Source of the DNA: Brevipalpus yothersi
Lineage: Eukaryota; Arthropoda; Arachnida; Trombidiformes; Tenuipalpidae
DNA: 64,000 nucleotides
Reading direction: 5' to 3'
Assembly (NCBI GenBank): GCA_003956705.1
Contig: QZCP01000141.1
Span: 40,664 to 104,663 of the forward strand
Under the pieces are notes generated by a model that worked only from the letters and a program-made list of their open reading frames with translations, was not told the DNA's origin and ran no database searches. The translations under genes were made by a program, and so were the position numbers. Below, one piece after another: positions 40,470 through 51,241 of this stretch (position 1 is its first letter; the number at the start of each line of letters is the position of its first letter).

Positions 40470-41165
40470 GTTGACCGCTTCTCTCACACACACTTACAAT
40501 TAAAACAGCTCGCAATCAAGCACACCAAAACACAATCACCACCACATCATCAGCCTTATCAAAGCTGATTTAAACAAAAAATTCAATCACTACACCTCTC
40601 GATCATCACTAATTAAACAAAATCTTAATCAACATCATTAACCCATCAAAAAGCATGTTGTTTTGATGTAAAAGTTGAAAAATTATTTTTTTTCCCATTC
40701 ATTCCAACTGATAACAGATGTCACTACTTTCATAGTGGTGACCAGTGGCAGCACTATCGCAACGATGGAAAATTTTTGCCGCTTTTATCAAAGGTTTTTG
40801 TGTTTGATTGCGTTTGGATTAAAGAAAAAAGAAGCGTTTTTATCTCATCCTTTTTTCCTATGATTTACATTGTACAATTAAGACTTTTTTTTGTGATCAA
40901 ATTTAATTGATTAGTTGATCTGTTGTGTGGAATACCAATTTGTACGGTTAACTTGGTGATAAAAGATTTGAATATTGTGAACCGATGAATCTGTTATTGT
41001 TGTTTTTGATGAGAGTGTGATTATTATATTTGATATTGTGTACCTCTTTTTTTTGTTGGATGTGATAGACATTATTTTGGTCACTTCTGGTCACTAAGTG
41101 TTTCATCTTGTCCCATCATCCACCGTATCGTTACCATTAGTATATGTATATGTTATACACTCATT
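40470..41165. promoter_or_regulatory. Divergent promoter region, IntS5 / SMC6
   Basis: The 696 bp between these divergent starts must contain both promoters. It is T-rich toward SMC6, with TATATGTATATG close to the SMC6 start. No further gene seen. Confidence 0.45.
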
Positions 41166-44100
41166 ATGGCACCAAATAAACGTCGAAGGCGTGCTTCTAG
41201 TTTGTCAAATGAATCATCCAAGGAGAATATTGATTGTAGTGTAAGTCAAATAGAGGATGGACACGATGGTGATGTGTTATCTGGTGATAGAAGTGAAGAT
41301 GAACGTGATTTTCGTCGCAACATTAAGCTTCATTCAACACAGCGTGAGAGAACTTTTCTAAAAGATTCCGCTTTTGTGGATTCTACAATCGATCAGATTA
41401 GCCAAAGTAGCCACAGTGATGAAGGAGATGGACAAGATGATGTGGATTCCTCTCCGACCGAAAACGGAAATGGAAACGGTACAGTTGTGTCTGTATCATT
41501 GATCAATTTCATGTGCCACGAAAGATTTGAAATTAATTTCGGTCCAAGAGTTAATTTTGTTGTCGGTCGTAACGGAAGTGAGTAGTGATTATTACCTATT
41601 ACATACATTTTTTGGCCTTATCGATCATCCGGTCATCATCATTATTCTTGTAATGATGATCTGTTAATCATGAACTAATGATGTTCATCTTTACAGGTGG
41701 TAAGAGTGCCATTCTTACAGCTATCGTATTGGCTTTGGGTGGTCGCGCGTCAAACACCAGTAGAGGCAACAGTATGAAAACTTTCGTTAAAACAGGGGCA
41801 CAAACAGCTAAGATCATCTTGAAGTTACGCAATTCTAATGAGAATGATGATGTCTCTCCATTTAAGCCGGAAACTTACGGTAATTACATAGTCATTGAAA
41901 GGACTTTCAAGAAAGATGGTGCTTCATCGTACTCTTTGAAATCGCAAAATAATCGCTTAGTCAGTAATAAGAAAGAGGAGCTTGACTCAATGGTTCGTCA
42001 TTTCAACATTCAAATTGACAATCCAATCACCATTTTGAACCAAGAAGTCAGCCGAAACTTTCTCAATTCCAAAAATCCTCGTGATAAATACAAATTTTTC
42101 ATGAAAGCAACTCAACTGGAATCAATAAGAAATGACTATGAAATGGCTGCAGAAAAGTGTGGTCTGGCTAGGATAGAGCTCAAAAAAAAGTATCTGCTCG
42201 TCAAAGAGATAAGAAAAGAATTAGAGGAGCTCGAAAAGAAGCTTGAAATGTTCAAGAAATTAGATGAATCTGAAGGCAAGATTGCCTCGCTGAAGAAGGA
42301 GCTTGTCTGGTCCGAGATTGCTGAGAAGAAAGCTAAATTGAGTTCTCTAGAGGCCGATATCGAGAGTGAACAGAAACGACTCGATGAGCTCTCGACTGCC
42401 ATGAAATCTTATGAAGAGAAGATCGCAGCCTATGAAGAGGAGAAAAAGGAGGTCTCATCCAAACTGGACGGATTAGGAGGTAACTTGGGCGAAATACAAG
42501 CCCAAGTTGATGAGAAAAAATCTCTACTAGTGACTTTGAAGCAGAAAAAAAATGATCTGCAATCTGAGAAACGCAAGCGAGATGTAGATATCCATAGTAT
42601 TCAAAGTGATGAGATTGCTCTCAAGAAGAAAATTGAAAACCTTCGAAACAAATATGGGTAAGTAATATCTATACAGTTATGATTTTTGAATTCTAATCTC
42701 CTGATTGCTTCCAGTGATACGAGTACTGTGGAAGAACAGCGACAAGATCGTGCAAATAAAATCAGCTCTCTTGAGGATGAGCATAAAGACGTCGAATCTG
42801 AACTCAAAACTCGTCGCCTTGATTTCGAGCAATTAAACTCTTCCATCAGCTTTCTTCAAGAACAGATCACAAACATATCAAGTGATATCAGAGATTTGGA
42901 ATCTCAAATCGCTCACAAAACAGCTGAGGCTCGGAATTTCAGTCAAAGCCGAGGCAATGATCTAAAACGCTTTGGTGCCTTCATGCCTGATCTCGTTAAT
43001 CGCATCGAGGAAGAATATAAAAAAGGAAAATTTCAACAAAAGCCACTTGGTCCAATTGGAGCTTATCTCAAACTCCGTCTTCCAGAAGCCGCTTTGGCTG
43101 TCGAAAACTGTCTAAAAGGTAACATTTCGGCTTTTTGCTGTGATAATGGTAGAGATGCTTCCCATCTACAGAGATTATACGCGTCCGTTATTGGATCCAG
43201 AGGCTTTTATCCTTCCATCATCACTCGAAGATTCACTAAACGTCACGATATCGAGCGAAATCGTCTCAGGTCAAGCAAATATTCATCCATTTATGAGCTC
43301 TTGGAGATTGAGAACGACTATGTTGCTAACGTTTTATTTGATAGAAGTCAAGTTGAACGCATTGCATACTTTCCAATTCATCAAGAGGCTCTCGATGTGA
43401 TGTCTGACCCCTCTCAAGTTCCTATGAATTGCATACAAGCTTACACCAAAGACGGCGCGAATTTTTACCCTCGTAAAAGTCTAAGTGATGGTATACGAGA
43501 GTATGGTAGCGAAAAAAAGCAAGCAGCTTACTTTTCCAGAGATATTGGGACCCTTGTTGAAAATATTGAGCAAGAAGTTCGCAGATTGAAACAGGAGATC
43601 GATAAGAGGAAGAAAGATGTTGAAACTTCTCGAAAAACTTACTCAGAGAACAAACATGATAGAGATGAGGCAAACAGGCGTTTACGAGAGTTGCAAGAGA
43701 GGAAAATAGCCATTGAAACTGAATTGCGAAAACTAAAGAGTGTACCGGAAGAAACTAATGTTGAGATAGCTGTTTTTGAGGAAGAACTTTCCTCAATTAT
43801 GAGTAGGAAACATGGCTTCGAGGATAAAATCCGTGAGATCGAAGAGAAACTCTCAGAGCTTGATCTCAGAATTGGAGATGCTGATAGAGAATACAAAGAC
43901 CTTCTACGACAGAGATCTGAAAGCACAAGTGGACGCCAACCTCTTGAGGAGCAAATATACTTGCTCTCTGAAAGAATAAACAAAGCTCGGCGTTATATGG
44001 AAAAAATTGATTTGCAACTTAGTTCACACAAATCCTCGATGGCTAAACTTGAAGAGACTGTCCAAAATAACCAAAAAGAGCTGGAATCCATGCAAGAAAA

Positions 44101-44843
44101 AGCACTGGAATTAACCGAACAGCCGATTGAAACAGAAAGAAAATCTCAACAAATCAAGACTGAAATTGAGGAGTTGGAAAAAATTCGGCGTGAGCAGTCG
44201 GCTGATATAGGTGATCGTCGTAAAATTGCCAAAGAGTATAAGAAAAAGATTGCCCGACATGATCGAATAATCGTGAATGTTGAGGCTTGTAAGAACCTAG
44301 TCGTGAACACCGATGGATCTGCCAAATATCGTTTGAAAAAATTCATGTCTTTCAGAGATTCAATCACCCAGCGTGTTTGTGAAGTGTTCAAGCTGTCTCT
44401 TGAAATGCTCAATTTTGCAGGAGAACTCGTGGTATGCCATGAAAAGCAAGTCCTCGAGATTAAAATCAATCCCAAAGCTCAACAGCATAATGAGCTTTAT
44501 AAAGACACACGAAGTCTTTCTGGCGGTGAACGATCATTTGGAACTGTTGCCTTTCTCACCGCTCTTTGGGAAGTTAGTGATTCACCCTTCAGGATTCTTG
44601 ATGAGGTGGATGTTTTCATGGTAAGGCTTCTGATTTTTTTTCTCTATCGAATCAGCTCACTAAATAAATTTTTTTTCTCCTTAGGATGTGGTAACGCGAT
44701 CTACAGCTGTTCAAATTTTGGTTGAAAATGCCAAAACCAACAGTTCACGGCAGTATATGTTCCTATCACCCTTGGGAATGGTCGTCAGTGAAGGAGAAAA
44801 TTTCCAAATTCATCAAATGCCGGAGCCCATTCGTGGCACATAA
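41166..44843 (+). CDS. Smc6: Structural maintenance of chromosomes protein 6
   Basis: Four exons (41166-41577, 41697-42657, 42715-44620, 44685-44843) join in frame into 1145 residues. The Walker A motif GRNGSGKS (134-141) spans the first splice, preceded by the SMC6-specific FMCHERFEINFGPRVNFVVG. A first long coiled coil follows, then a hinge (FGAFMPDLVNRIEEEYKKGK, GPIGAYLKLRLPEAALAVEN), a second coiled coil, the ABC signature LSGGERSF near 1059, and Walker B FRILDEVDVFMD near 1083-1092. SMC6 pairs with SMC5 and Nse proteins in DNA repair, replication-fork processing and chromosome segregation in the nucleus. The first 115 residues are acidic and disordered. The last intron interrupts the Walker B motif (VDVFM|D), so the tiny last exon is essential. 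Confidence 0.98.
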
Positions 44844-45607
44844 AATTCCATTCATCATCTTTGCATTCAACCCAAAACAACAACAGCCCATTCAGGCTGA
44901 CTCCAATTGATTTTGCATTCATTTTTAACTCATCTTGAAGAGTAAAATGCAAATTTTTCAAATGCTCATTAATTGTTGATATGCATCTGAAGTATTTTTG
45001 TGTTAACAAAATTTCACTACTATTGTTCAAAAAAAACGGTGAAACCGAAGCTGTCTCTACTAGCAATTGTTTTCGAGACCGATGCTATTTGCATTACTTG
45101 GTAGAGGGAAATTTTTTTCAAAATAAAATGGAATTCTTCTCTATCTTCGCTCTATTATTTGAATTCTGTGGGACTGAAACGTTCTCAAAGCTAACTGGCC
45201 ATTTTTCGTCCTCTTAGGTCGACCAGAGTTCAAGAATGCTACACAATCTAGTTATATCATATATTTGAAACTTTTGATGACAATAATAATTGAATCGAGG
45301 AGAAAAATTAGAAATGGCTTTTGACATTTGGATAAACAACCTTATCAAGCTCCTCTTGCTGCCAGACCACAGCTACTCTGTAGCTCTGTACCAGACAATC
45401 TCGAAGCTTCGTTGTTCCCCAGCTCATCGTATCTTTCCATGATATTGATGATGTATGCTGAACGATTATTCGATTGGTTTTCAACTCTAGGCGTGGTAAA
45501 ATGTTCTTGATTTGAGTACAAACATGATATAAATTGAGGATTAGACACAGGCCACATCATTTTCTGAAAAACAAGTTTTCCGATAGTACTCACACAAAAC
45601 TCTGAAA
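44844..45607. other. Spacer between SMC6 and the secreted-protein array
   Basis: A possible SMC6 polyadenylation signal AATAAA lies at 45122-45127. From about 45150 the sequence becomes similar to 48808-49249 upstream of array copy 3, which marks the 5' edge of the duplicated unit. The last about 120 bases contain the promoter of copy 1. Confidence 0.6.
45490..45534 (+). promoter_or_regulatory. Array promoter 1: GGCGTGG element and TATA box
   Basis: GGCGTGG at 45490-45496 and TATAAAT at 45528-45534, 80 bases before the copy 1 ATG. The same two elements with nearly the same spacing precede copies 2 and 3. Confidence 0.65.
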
Positions 45608-46054
45608 ATGCGACTAATTTTGATTGCCACGATTTTCTCTGCTGCGATCTCAGGTGAGCTACAATGGAATATTAGAGAAGTTCTAAGAACTTTGTGGTTA
45701 CTTTCCCATAGCATCGTATGGTCTTGGACATAGTTACGTCACCTATTCAGATTGGTATGACTCCCTGGTAAGAAATGCCAAGAGGCTTGCAAAGAAGAAT
45801 GTTGATGTAAGTGAAATTAATGATAATTGTGGGTCAAATTTGTTGCTAACAAAATTGATGTTCTGACCATTCAGAAAGCTCGAATGGATGAATTCATGAA
45901 CGATCTTCAAAGAGCCCATGATTCAGGAAGCTTGGATTCTCATTCGCTTGGCAATTTCGAAAATAGACTCATCTCGATTGGCAGTGGAATCAAGAAGCCG
46001 CAGGAGTGCAGATTTTTGGCCGGTATATTTGACTGTCTCCGATTGCTATACTAA
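45608..46054 (+). CDS. Tandem short secreted protein, copy 1
   Basis: Three exons (45608-45653, 45712-45806, 45875-46054) give 106 residues. Exon 1 is a signal peptide (MRLILIATIFSAAIS). Exon 2 encodes ASYGLGHSYV and a basic amphipathic stretch SLVRNAKRLAKKNVD. Exon 3 starts KARMDEF, passes a variable helix-like region, and ends with SIGSGIKK and a conserved C-x(8)-C loop followed by LRLLY. The two cysteines probably form one disulphide. I do not recognise the family. Exon lengths 46 and 95 and intron lengths 58 and 68 match copy 2 exactly. Its own TATA box and an AATAAA at 46159-46164 suggest an active gene. A secreted role such as salivary, venom, antimicrobial or reproductive peptide is possible but unproven. 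Confidence 0.82.
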
Positions 46055-46614
46055 TTCCACTTGGTGGAAACCGTTTCTGTTGAAGTTTCCCCAATCAAAT
46101 TGCAACTGATTGGATTTCTAATCAATATTTTCGATGAAAAATTTCCAAAAATAAGATAAATAAATCTCATAATTCTGGATAAAACTTCCATCCTATGCAG
46201 AAGGTTAATTTTGACTTCTTTATCGCAAAAATTTTGAAAAAATGAAAGGGCCGAAAATTTCAATCTTAAATTTAAAATGATAGATATGAGGTGAATATTT
46301 TTCCATAATTTCTTGAAACCAGCAGTAATTAAAATATTCTGGAGAAATCTATACTCTATCGATTTTTTTTAGGGATGTTCAATCGAGAAGAGACAAAAGA
46401 GTTTGCGTTTCAAATACTCGTGTCACCAGTTTCATTCCATGATGTATGCTGGACGAATATTACTAGCTAATATTGCTAGACGTTATAAACTCTAGGCGTG
46501 GTAGAATTTTCTTTCTTGGTTCGGGTGCAAACATGTTATAAATTGAGTGTGAAATACAGGCCACATCATTTTCTGATAGCAAATTTTTGATAGTAATCAC
46601 AGAAAATTCTAAAA
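46055..46614. other. Spacer between array copies 1 and 2
   Basis: Begins with the copy 1 3' UTR (AATAAA at 46159-46164). A block from about 46370 (AGGGATG...AGAGTTTGCGTTTCAAA) recurs after copy 2 near 47383. The copy 2 promoter occupies the end. Confidence 0.6.
46495..46543 (+). promoter_or_regulatory. Array promoter 2: GGCGTGG element and TATA box
   Basis: GGCGTGG at 46495-46501 and TATAAAT at 46537-46543, 78 bases before the copy 2 ATG. Confidence 0.65.
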
Positions 46615-47061
46615 ATGCGACTAATTTTGATTGCCACGATTCTCTTTGCTGCGATCTCAGGTGAGCTACGATGGAATATTGAAGAAGTTCTAAAAACTTT
46701 GCGGTTTCTTTTCCATAGCATCGTATGCTCTTGGACATCATTACAACGACATGGATTCTTGGCTTAGCTCCCTGGAAAGAAATGCCAAGAAACTTGCAAA
46801 AGAGAATGTTGATGTAAGTGAAATTATTGATAATTGTAGGTCAAATTTGTTTCTAACAAAATTGATTATCTAACCCTTCAGAAAGCTCGAATGGATGAAT
46901 TCTTGGAAAAATTTGAAAGATTCCTCAATTCACCAAACATGAGGCCTAAAGGGCTTGTGGAGCTCGAATCTGAATTCGTCTCGATTGGCAATGGAATCGA
47001 GAAAACCAGTGAGTGCTCATTTTGGAACGGTTCATTCGAATGTATCCGATTGTGTGACTGA
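46615..47061 (+). CDS. Tandem short secreted protein, copy 2
   Basis: Three exons (46615-46660, 46719-46813, 46882-47061), 106 residues, with the same splice phases as copy 1. The signal peptide is MRLILIATILFAAIS. Exon 2 reads ASYALGHHYN...RNAKKLAKENVD. Exon 3 keeps KARMDEF, SIGNGIEK and the C-x(8)-C loop, but the middle is largely replaced; by hand alignment only about 25 of 59 exon 3 residues match copy 1, while the two introns differ at roughly one position in ten. It has an extra cysteine in its last three residues (RLCD), which copies 1 and 3 lack. AATAAA follows at 47165-47170. Family and function unknown. Confidence 0.82.
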
Positions 47062-47677
47062 TTCCACTTCGTGGGAAAGTTTCTGTTGAAGTTTCCCCTA
47101 TCAAATTTCAACTGATTGTATTCCTGATCAATATTTCGAATGAAAAATACCAAAAAATGAGATAAATAAATCTCATGAATCTGGAAAAAATTTCGATGCC
47201 ATGCATACCGTTAATTTTGACTTCTTTATTGCAAAAATTTTGGAAAAATTAAATTAAAATCTCGAAAAATTTTAGTTTTCTACATAATGTGATAGATATT
47301 AGGTGAGTATTTTTTTATAATTTCTTAAAATCAGCGGTAGTAAAATATTCTAGAGAAATTGACACTTTTTCCATCTTTTTTAGGGATGATCAAGAGAAAA
47401 AGACAGAAGATGAAGAGTTTGCGTTTCAAATGCACGTGACATCAGTATGCTTCATGTAAACATTTGCCAAGTTTAATCTTCGAATTGAAAGTTTATCATC
47501 AATAAGCTGATTTATTTGTTTCTATTTTGTTAATTGATTTGTTTTTGATTGACCATCTATTCACCTTCGCATTCTGATAGTCCATTTTCCATGTGTGTCT
47601 GTGGAGTGATGATGAAATTCGTTTAATTTCAATCTAATCAATTGTTGATTGCGGCTCACTTTGTGCTTATCGGATTG
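47062..47677. other. Spacer between array copy 2 and CutA
   Basis: Contains the copy 2 3' UTR and polyadenylation signal (47165-47170) and a 3' block shared with the copy 1-2 spacer (about 47383-47450). Similarity fades after about 47450, where unique DNA leading to CutA begins. Confidence 0.5.
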
Positions 47678-48408
47678 ATGTTGTTAGGACTCAAACTCAT
47701 TCCGATTATATCTGTTTTCAGTACAAAAATTGTGGCAATAAGAACTTGTTCTAGCAGTATAAATAAAATGGCAACATGTTCATCTGATCAGAAAAATACA
47801 GAATATTCAATTGCTTTCGTTACAATCGGCAATGCAAATGAAGCAGCTCAATTGGCTGAGTAAGTTTTTTAATCATATCTCTCTTGAATTGAAAACAATT
47901 TACTTCTTTAAATTTATCTGCTCTCAACCTTTCCTCTGTCCATCCAATTTTCTTCCACAATAGAGCTTTGTTTAAGCTGTGTTGTTTGTAAGCAATAATC
48001 AATGAAATGTATCTATTCAATTCCTAGAAAACTTGTGGTCAACAAGCTTGCTGGCTGTGTTAACATAACGCCCAAGATAACCTCGATTTACGAATACAAA
48101 GGTAAATTGGAGAAAGATGAGGAGAGCCTTATGATGATCAAAACTTTGACATCTCGTGTTCCCGAAATGATTGACTTTGTCCGTAAGAATCATTCTTATG
48201 AAGTATGTGAAGTCATATCTTTACCGGTAAGTTGGAATATCACTAGGAAACGAACAAACTCTCAATTAGGGAGATTTTTTCGATTTTATAGCCAAAATGA
48301 TTTTAGAATCATTGATGAATTCTGTTCCTCCTAAATCAGATTCAACAAGGAAATCCTCCATACTTGGATTGGCTAGGCGATTGTCTGAAAAAGAACGAAG
48401 CCTCCTGA
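47678..48408 (+). CDS. CutA: CutA divalent-cation tolerance protein homolog
   Basis: Three exons (47678-47859, 48028-48226, 48340-48408) join in frame into 149 residues. The CutA1 core reads YSIAFVTIGNANEAAQLAEK, LAGCVNITPKITSIYEYKGK, LEKDEESLMMIKT and HSYEVCEVISLP, then QQGNPPYLDWL. CutA proteins form ferredoxin-like trimers that bind copper; in mammals one form associates with the ER/acetylcholinesterase anchoring pathway. The first Met gives a hydrophobic leader (MLLGLKLIPIISVFS); a second Met at residue 31 (MATCSSDQ, 47768) would give a soluble form, the same two-start layout as mammalian CUTA. It lies inside the secreted-protein array and shares no similarity with it. Confidence 0.95.
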
Positions 48409-48594
48409 TTCGCTCGAAATGCATTTCACTTGGCGATCAGTTTTCTTACTCATTTATGTTGATACAAACGGTCATCCATTCTCACTTCCATGAACTGTGA
48501 AAAATTTCCACTAATAATCTCTCCCATCACTTACTAACTTTTTGTAAACATCTAAAAAATGTCAATAGCTTTTCCATCATAATATCTTGTTACG

Positions 48595-48790
48595 AACTGC
48601 AATCAATTATCTGTGTGTTATGATAAAAACTGATAAAGTTCCGATGATTTTAAATACCCTTTAGCAAATATTTCCGATAATTAGCTTCCACGTCTCCATT
48701 GCTATGAGCTTATTATTTACAGAACCATCTTCAATCTGTCTGAAATTAATCGAATTTCTCATTTTACCATCTTGTAGCCATATATAGCCA
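48595..48790 (+). repeat. Direct repeat flanking array copy 3, left copy
   Basis: Shares ordered blocks with 49985-50190, including TTATGATAAAAACTGATA, TTAGCTTCCA and ATCTTGTAGCCA, in the same orientation. It marks a former duplication boundary. Confidence 0.65.
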
Positions 48791-49130
48791 CTTTCATTTG
48801 TCTTCACTCTATCATTTGAATACTGTATGACTGAAATCTCTCAAAGATATCTGACCATTTCTGATCTCTTCAGGTCAACCAGAACTCGAGGATGCTCCAC
48901 AATTTAGTTAGATCATAAATTTGAAAAATTTGATGACAATTGTACAATAATGTATTGATAACTGAATCTGAGAAAAATTAGAAATACGTCTCGAAACTTG
49001 GATAAACAACCACATCACGCTCCTCTTGATGTCAGACAATCTCGAAGTTTCGTTGTTTGCACCTCATCATATTTTTCCATGATGTTGATGATATATGCTG
49101 GACAAAATGTACAATTGGCTATCAACTCTG

Positions 49131-49177
49131 GGCGTGGTAAAATTTTTTCTAGGCTTGGGTGCAAACATGATATAAAT
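49131..49177 (+). promoter_or_regulatory. Array promoter 3: GGCGTGG element and TATA box
   Basis: GGCGTGG at 49131-49137 and TATAAAT at 49171-49177, 79 bases before the copy 3 ATG. Confidence 0.65.
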
Positions 49178-49249
49178 TGAGGGTTGGATACAGGCCACAT
49201 CATTTTCTGATAACAAGTTTTCCGATAGTACTCACACAAAATTCTGAAA

Positions 49250-49689
49250 ATGCGACTAATTTTGATTGCCACGATTCTCTTTGCTGCGATCTCAGGTAAG
49301 CTACAATGAAATATTAAGGAAGTTCTAAGGACATTGCGATTTCCTTCCCATAGCATCGTATGCTTTTGGACATAGTTACAGCAACTTGGCATCTTGGTTT
49401 AGTTCCTTGGAAAGAAATGCCAAGAGGCTCGCCAAGAAGAATGTTGATGTAAGTGAAATTAATGATAATTGTTGGCAAAATTTTTTTTAACGAAATTGAT
49501 CATCTGACTATTTAGAAAGCCCAAATGGATGGATTCATGCAAGAACTTCAAAATGTCGATAATGGGCCAAAGATAAGTGATGATATTCTTCTCGGACTCG
49601 AAAAGAAACTCATCTCGATTGGCAGTGGAATCAAGAAGCCGAAGAAGTGCTCATTTTTGGGCGATAAATTTGACTGTCTTCGACTGTGA
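49250..49689 (+). CDS. Tandem short secreted protein, copy 3
   Basis: Three exons (49250-49295, 49354-49448, 49516-49689), 104 residues. The signal peptide is identical to that of copy 2. Exon 2 reads ASYAFGHSYS...RNAKRLAKKNVD. Exon 3 keeps KAQMDGF, SIGSGIKK, the C-x(8)-C loop and a terminal LRL, with a variable middle two residues shorter. Introns are 58 and 67 bp, as in the other copies. AATAAA follows at 49811-49820. It is closer to copy 1 in the end of exon 3 and to copy 2 in the signal peptide, which hints at gene conversion among copies. Family and function unknown. Confidence 0.82.
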
Positions 49690-49984
49690 TAAATTGTTTC
49701 CATTTTTCTGTTCACTTCCTGAAAACCATTTCTGTGGAAGTTTCTCCCATCAGATTGCAACTGATTGTGTTTCTGAGCAATATTTTGGAATGAAAAATTT
49801 CCAAAAATGAAATAAATAAATTTCATAAATCTGAGAAAAAATTTCAATCTTATGCATACCGTTAATTTTGATCTTGATTTCTTTATTGCTAAAATTTTAA
49901 AAAATGAAAAAGCCTGTAAGATTCAGTCTTCCATTTAAAATTATAGATATAAGGTGAATATTTTCCCACTATTTCTCGAAACCA

Positions 49985-50190
49985 CTGCAATCAATCACAA
50001 CTATCTGTTATGATAAAAACTGATATGGTTTAGATGATTTCAAATACTCTTGAGTTAATATTTCCGTTAATTAGCTTCCATGTTTCCAGTGCTTTGAGAT
50101 TTTCATTTGCCAAGTTATCTTCATCCTGTCTGAAATCAATTAAACTTCTCATTTTATCATCTTGTAGCCACACATAGCCACTTGCATGTG
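49985..50190 (+). repeat. Direct repeat flanking array copy 3, right copy
   Basis: Matches 48595-48790 in the same orientation with the same order of blocks. Confidence 0.65.
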
Positions 50191-50887
50191 TTTATTACTC
50201 ACAGTTAGACTTTTTGAAAGACTGCTCATGGAATTCTAAAAAAGTTGAAGTTGTGTGCTACCACCAAGCCGAAGCATTCGGATACGAGGAATCATTTCTC
50301 ACTTTAAAATGATAGTGGATAAGATCACTCCATGTCATATGAATCATATTTCGAGACACAAACTTCAGACTTCAGACTTTGTCCCAGCATCAGGTCTAAG
50401 CGAATCATCATTATAACCCGCTAATTTGTTCAGCAACCTCATCATTTGGGATAGCTTAACCTTGACCGACAGTTCAACGTATACTAATCATGCTTCGGAG
50501 CAAATTTTTTCTTCTAACCATCATGATAGGCTGACCATTTCAAAAGGCCACATTTCTGAAGTGCAGATCATTTCAAACATAGTCATAGACAAGTATGTTT
50601 CAGTTTTAGTATTTTCGAGCTTCGAAAAAAGTTTTCGAATATCCATGATAAAATAACCAAAAAGACGGCAGCACTAGACCTTATTTCACCATTATTCTGT
50701 AGCCGGTTAGAAGGGAATACTTTTCGAGTTTTCCACACACAAATCCTGAGACTACAACTCCTCTGTCTGAAAGTGGGAGAAAAAGATTACAGATTTACGA
50801 GGGAGAAAAAGAAAGGAAGAGCAAAAGAGAATACTATTCTCAGAATAGGCGATAGCAGTCAAAAGGCTTGCGCTCAGTCGAGACTTG

Positions 50888-50895
50888 TATATATA
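50888..50895 (+). promoter_or_regulatory. Candidate TATA box of the Ig-domain gene
   Basis: TATATATA, 347 bases before the ATG of the Dscam-like exon. TATA-like DNA is common in AT-rich sequence, so this is weak. Confidence 0.3.
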
Positions 50896-51241
50896 CAAGC
50901 AAACAAGCGGCAATATTTTCTCTTCTAGTTGAAAGTGCTACTAGTTCGAACTGAACGGTTAAAATAACGGAATTTGCTGGGATAGTTTAATAGATTGCGA
51001 CTTGGCTGTGAAACTTCTTGTTTTGTTTGATTTGCGTCAATAGTTTGGTCAAGTGTAAGTTAAACTGTTGGGAAGGTTGTTAGCAACAAATTTTATCATG
51101 CTCAGTGTATGTTAACTTATCGGATTTGATTCGATTAAACCATTCAATATAAATCTGTTGAGTGGAAAAAGTTATGTCCTTCTCCACATAAACAATTAGT
51201 ATGTTTTTGAAACCACATGTCTGAATATCAGTTGGTCCTAA

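Larger units (their letters stand above)
48409..49249. other. Duplicated spacer between CutA and array copy 3
   Basis: 48595-48790 resembles 49985-50190 downstream of copy 3, and 48808-49249 resembles the DNA upstream of copy 1 (about 45150-45607). It therefore carries pieces of both flanks of the array unit. The copy 3 promoter is at its end. Confidence 0.6.
49690..51241. other. Region between the secreted-protein array and the Ig-domain gene
   Basis: Contains the copy 3 3' UTR (AATAAA from 49811), the right copy of the flanking direct repeat (49985-50190), and unique DNA. TATATATA at 50888-50895 may belong to the promoter of the Ig gene. A 76-codon frame at 50426-50656 has no protein support. 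Confidence 0.55.
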
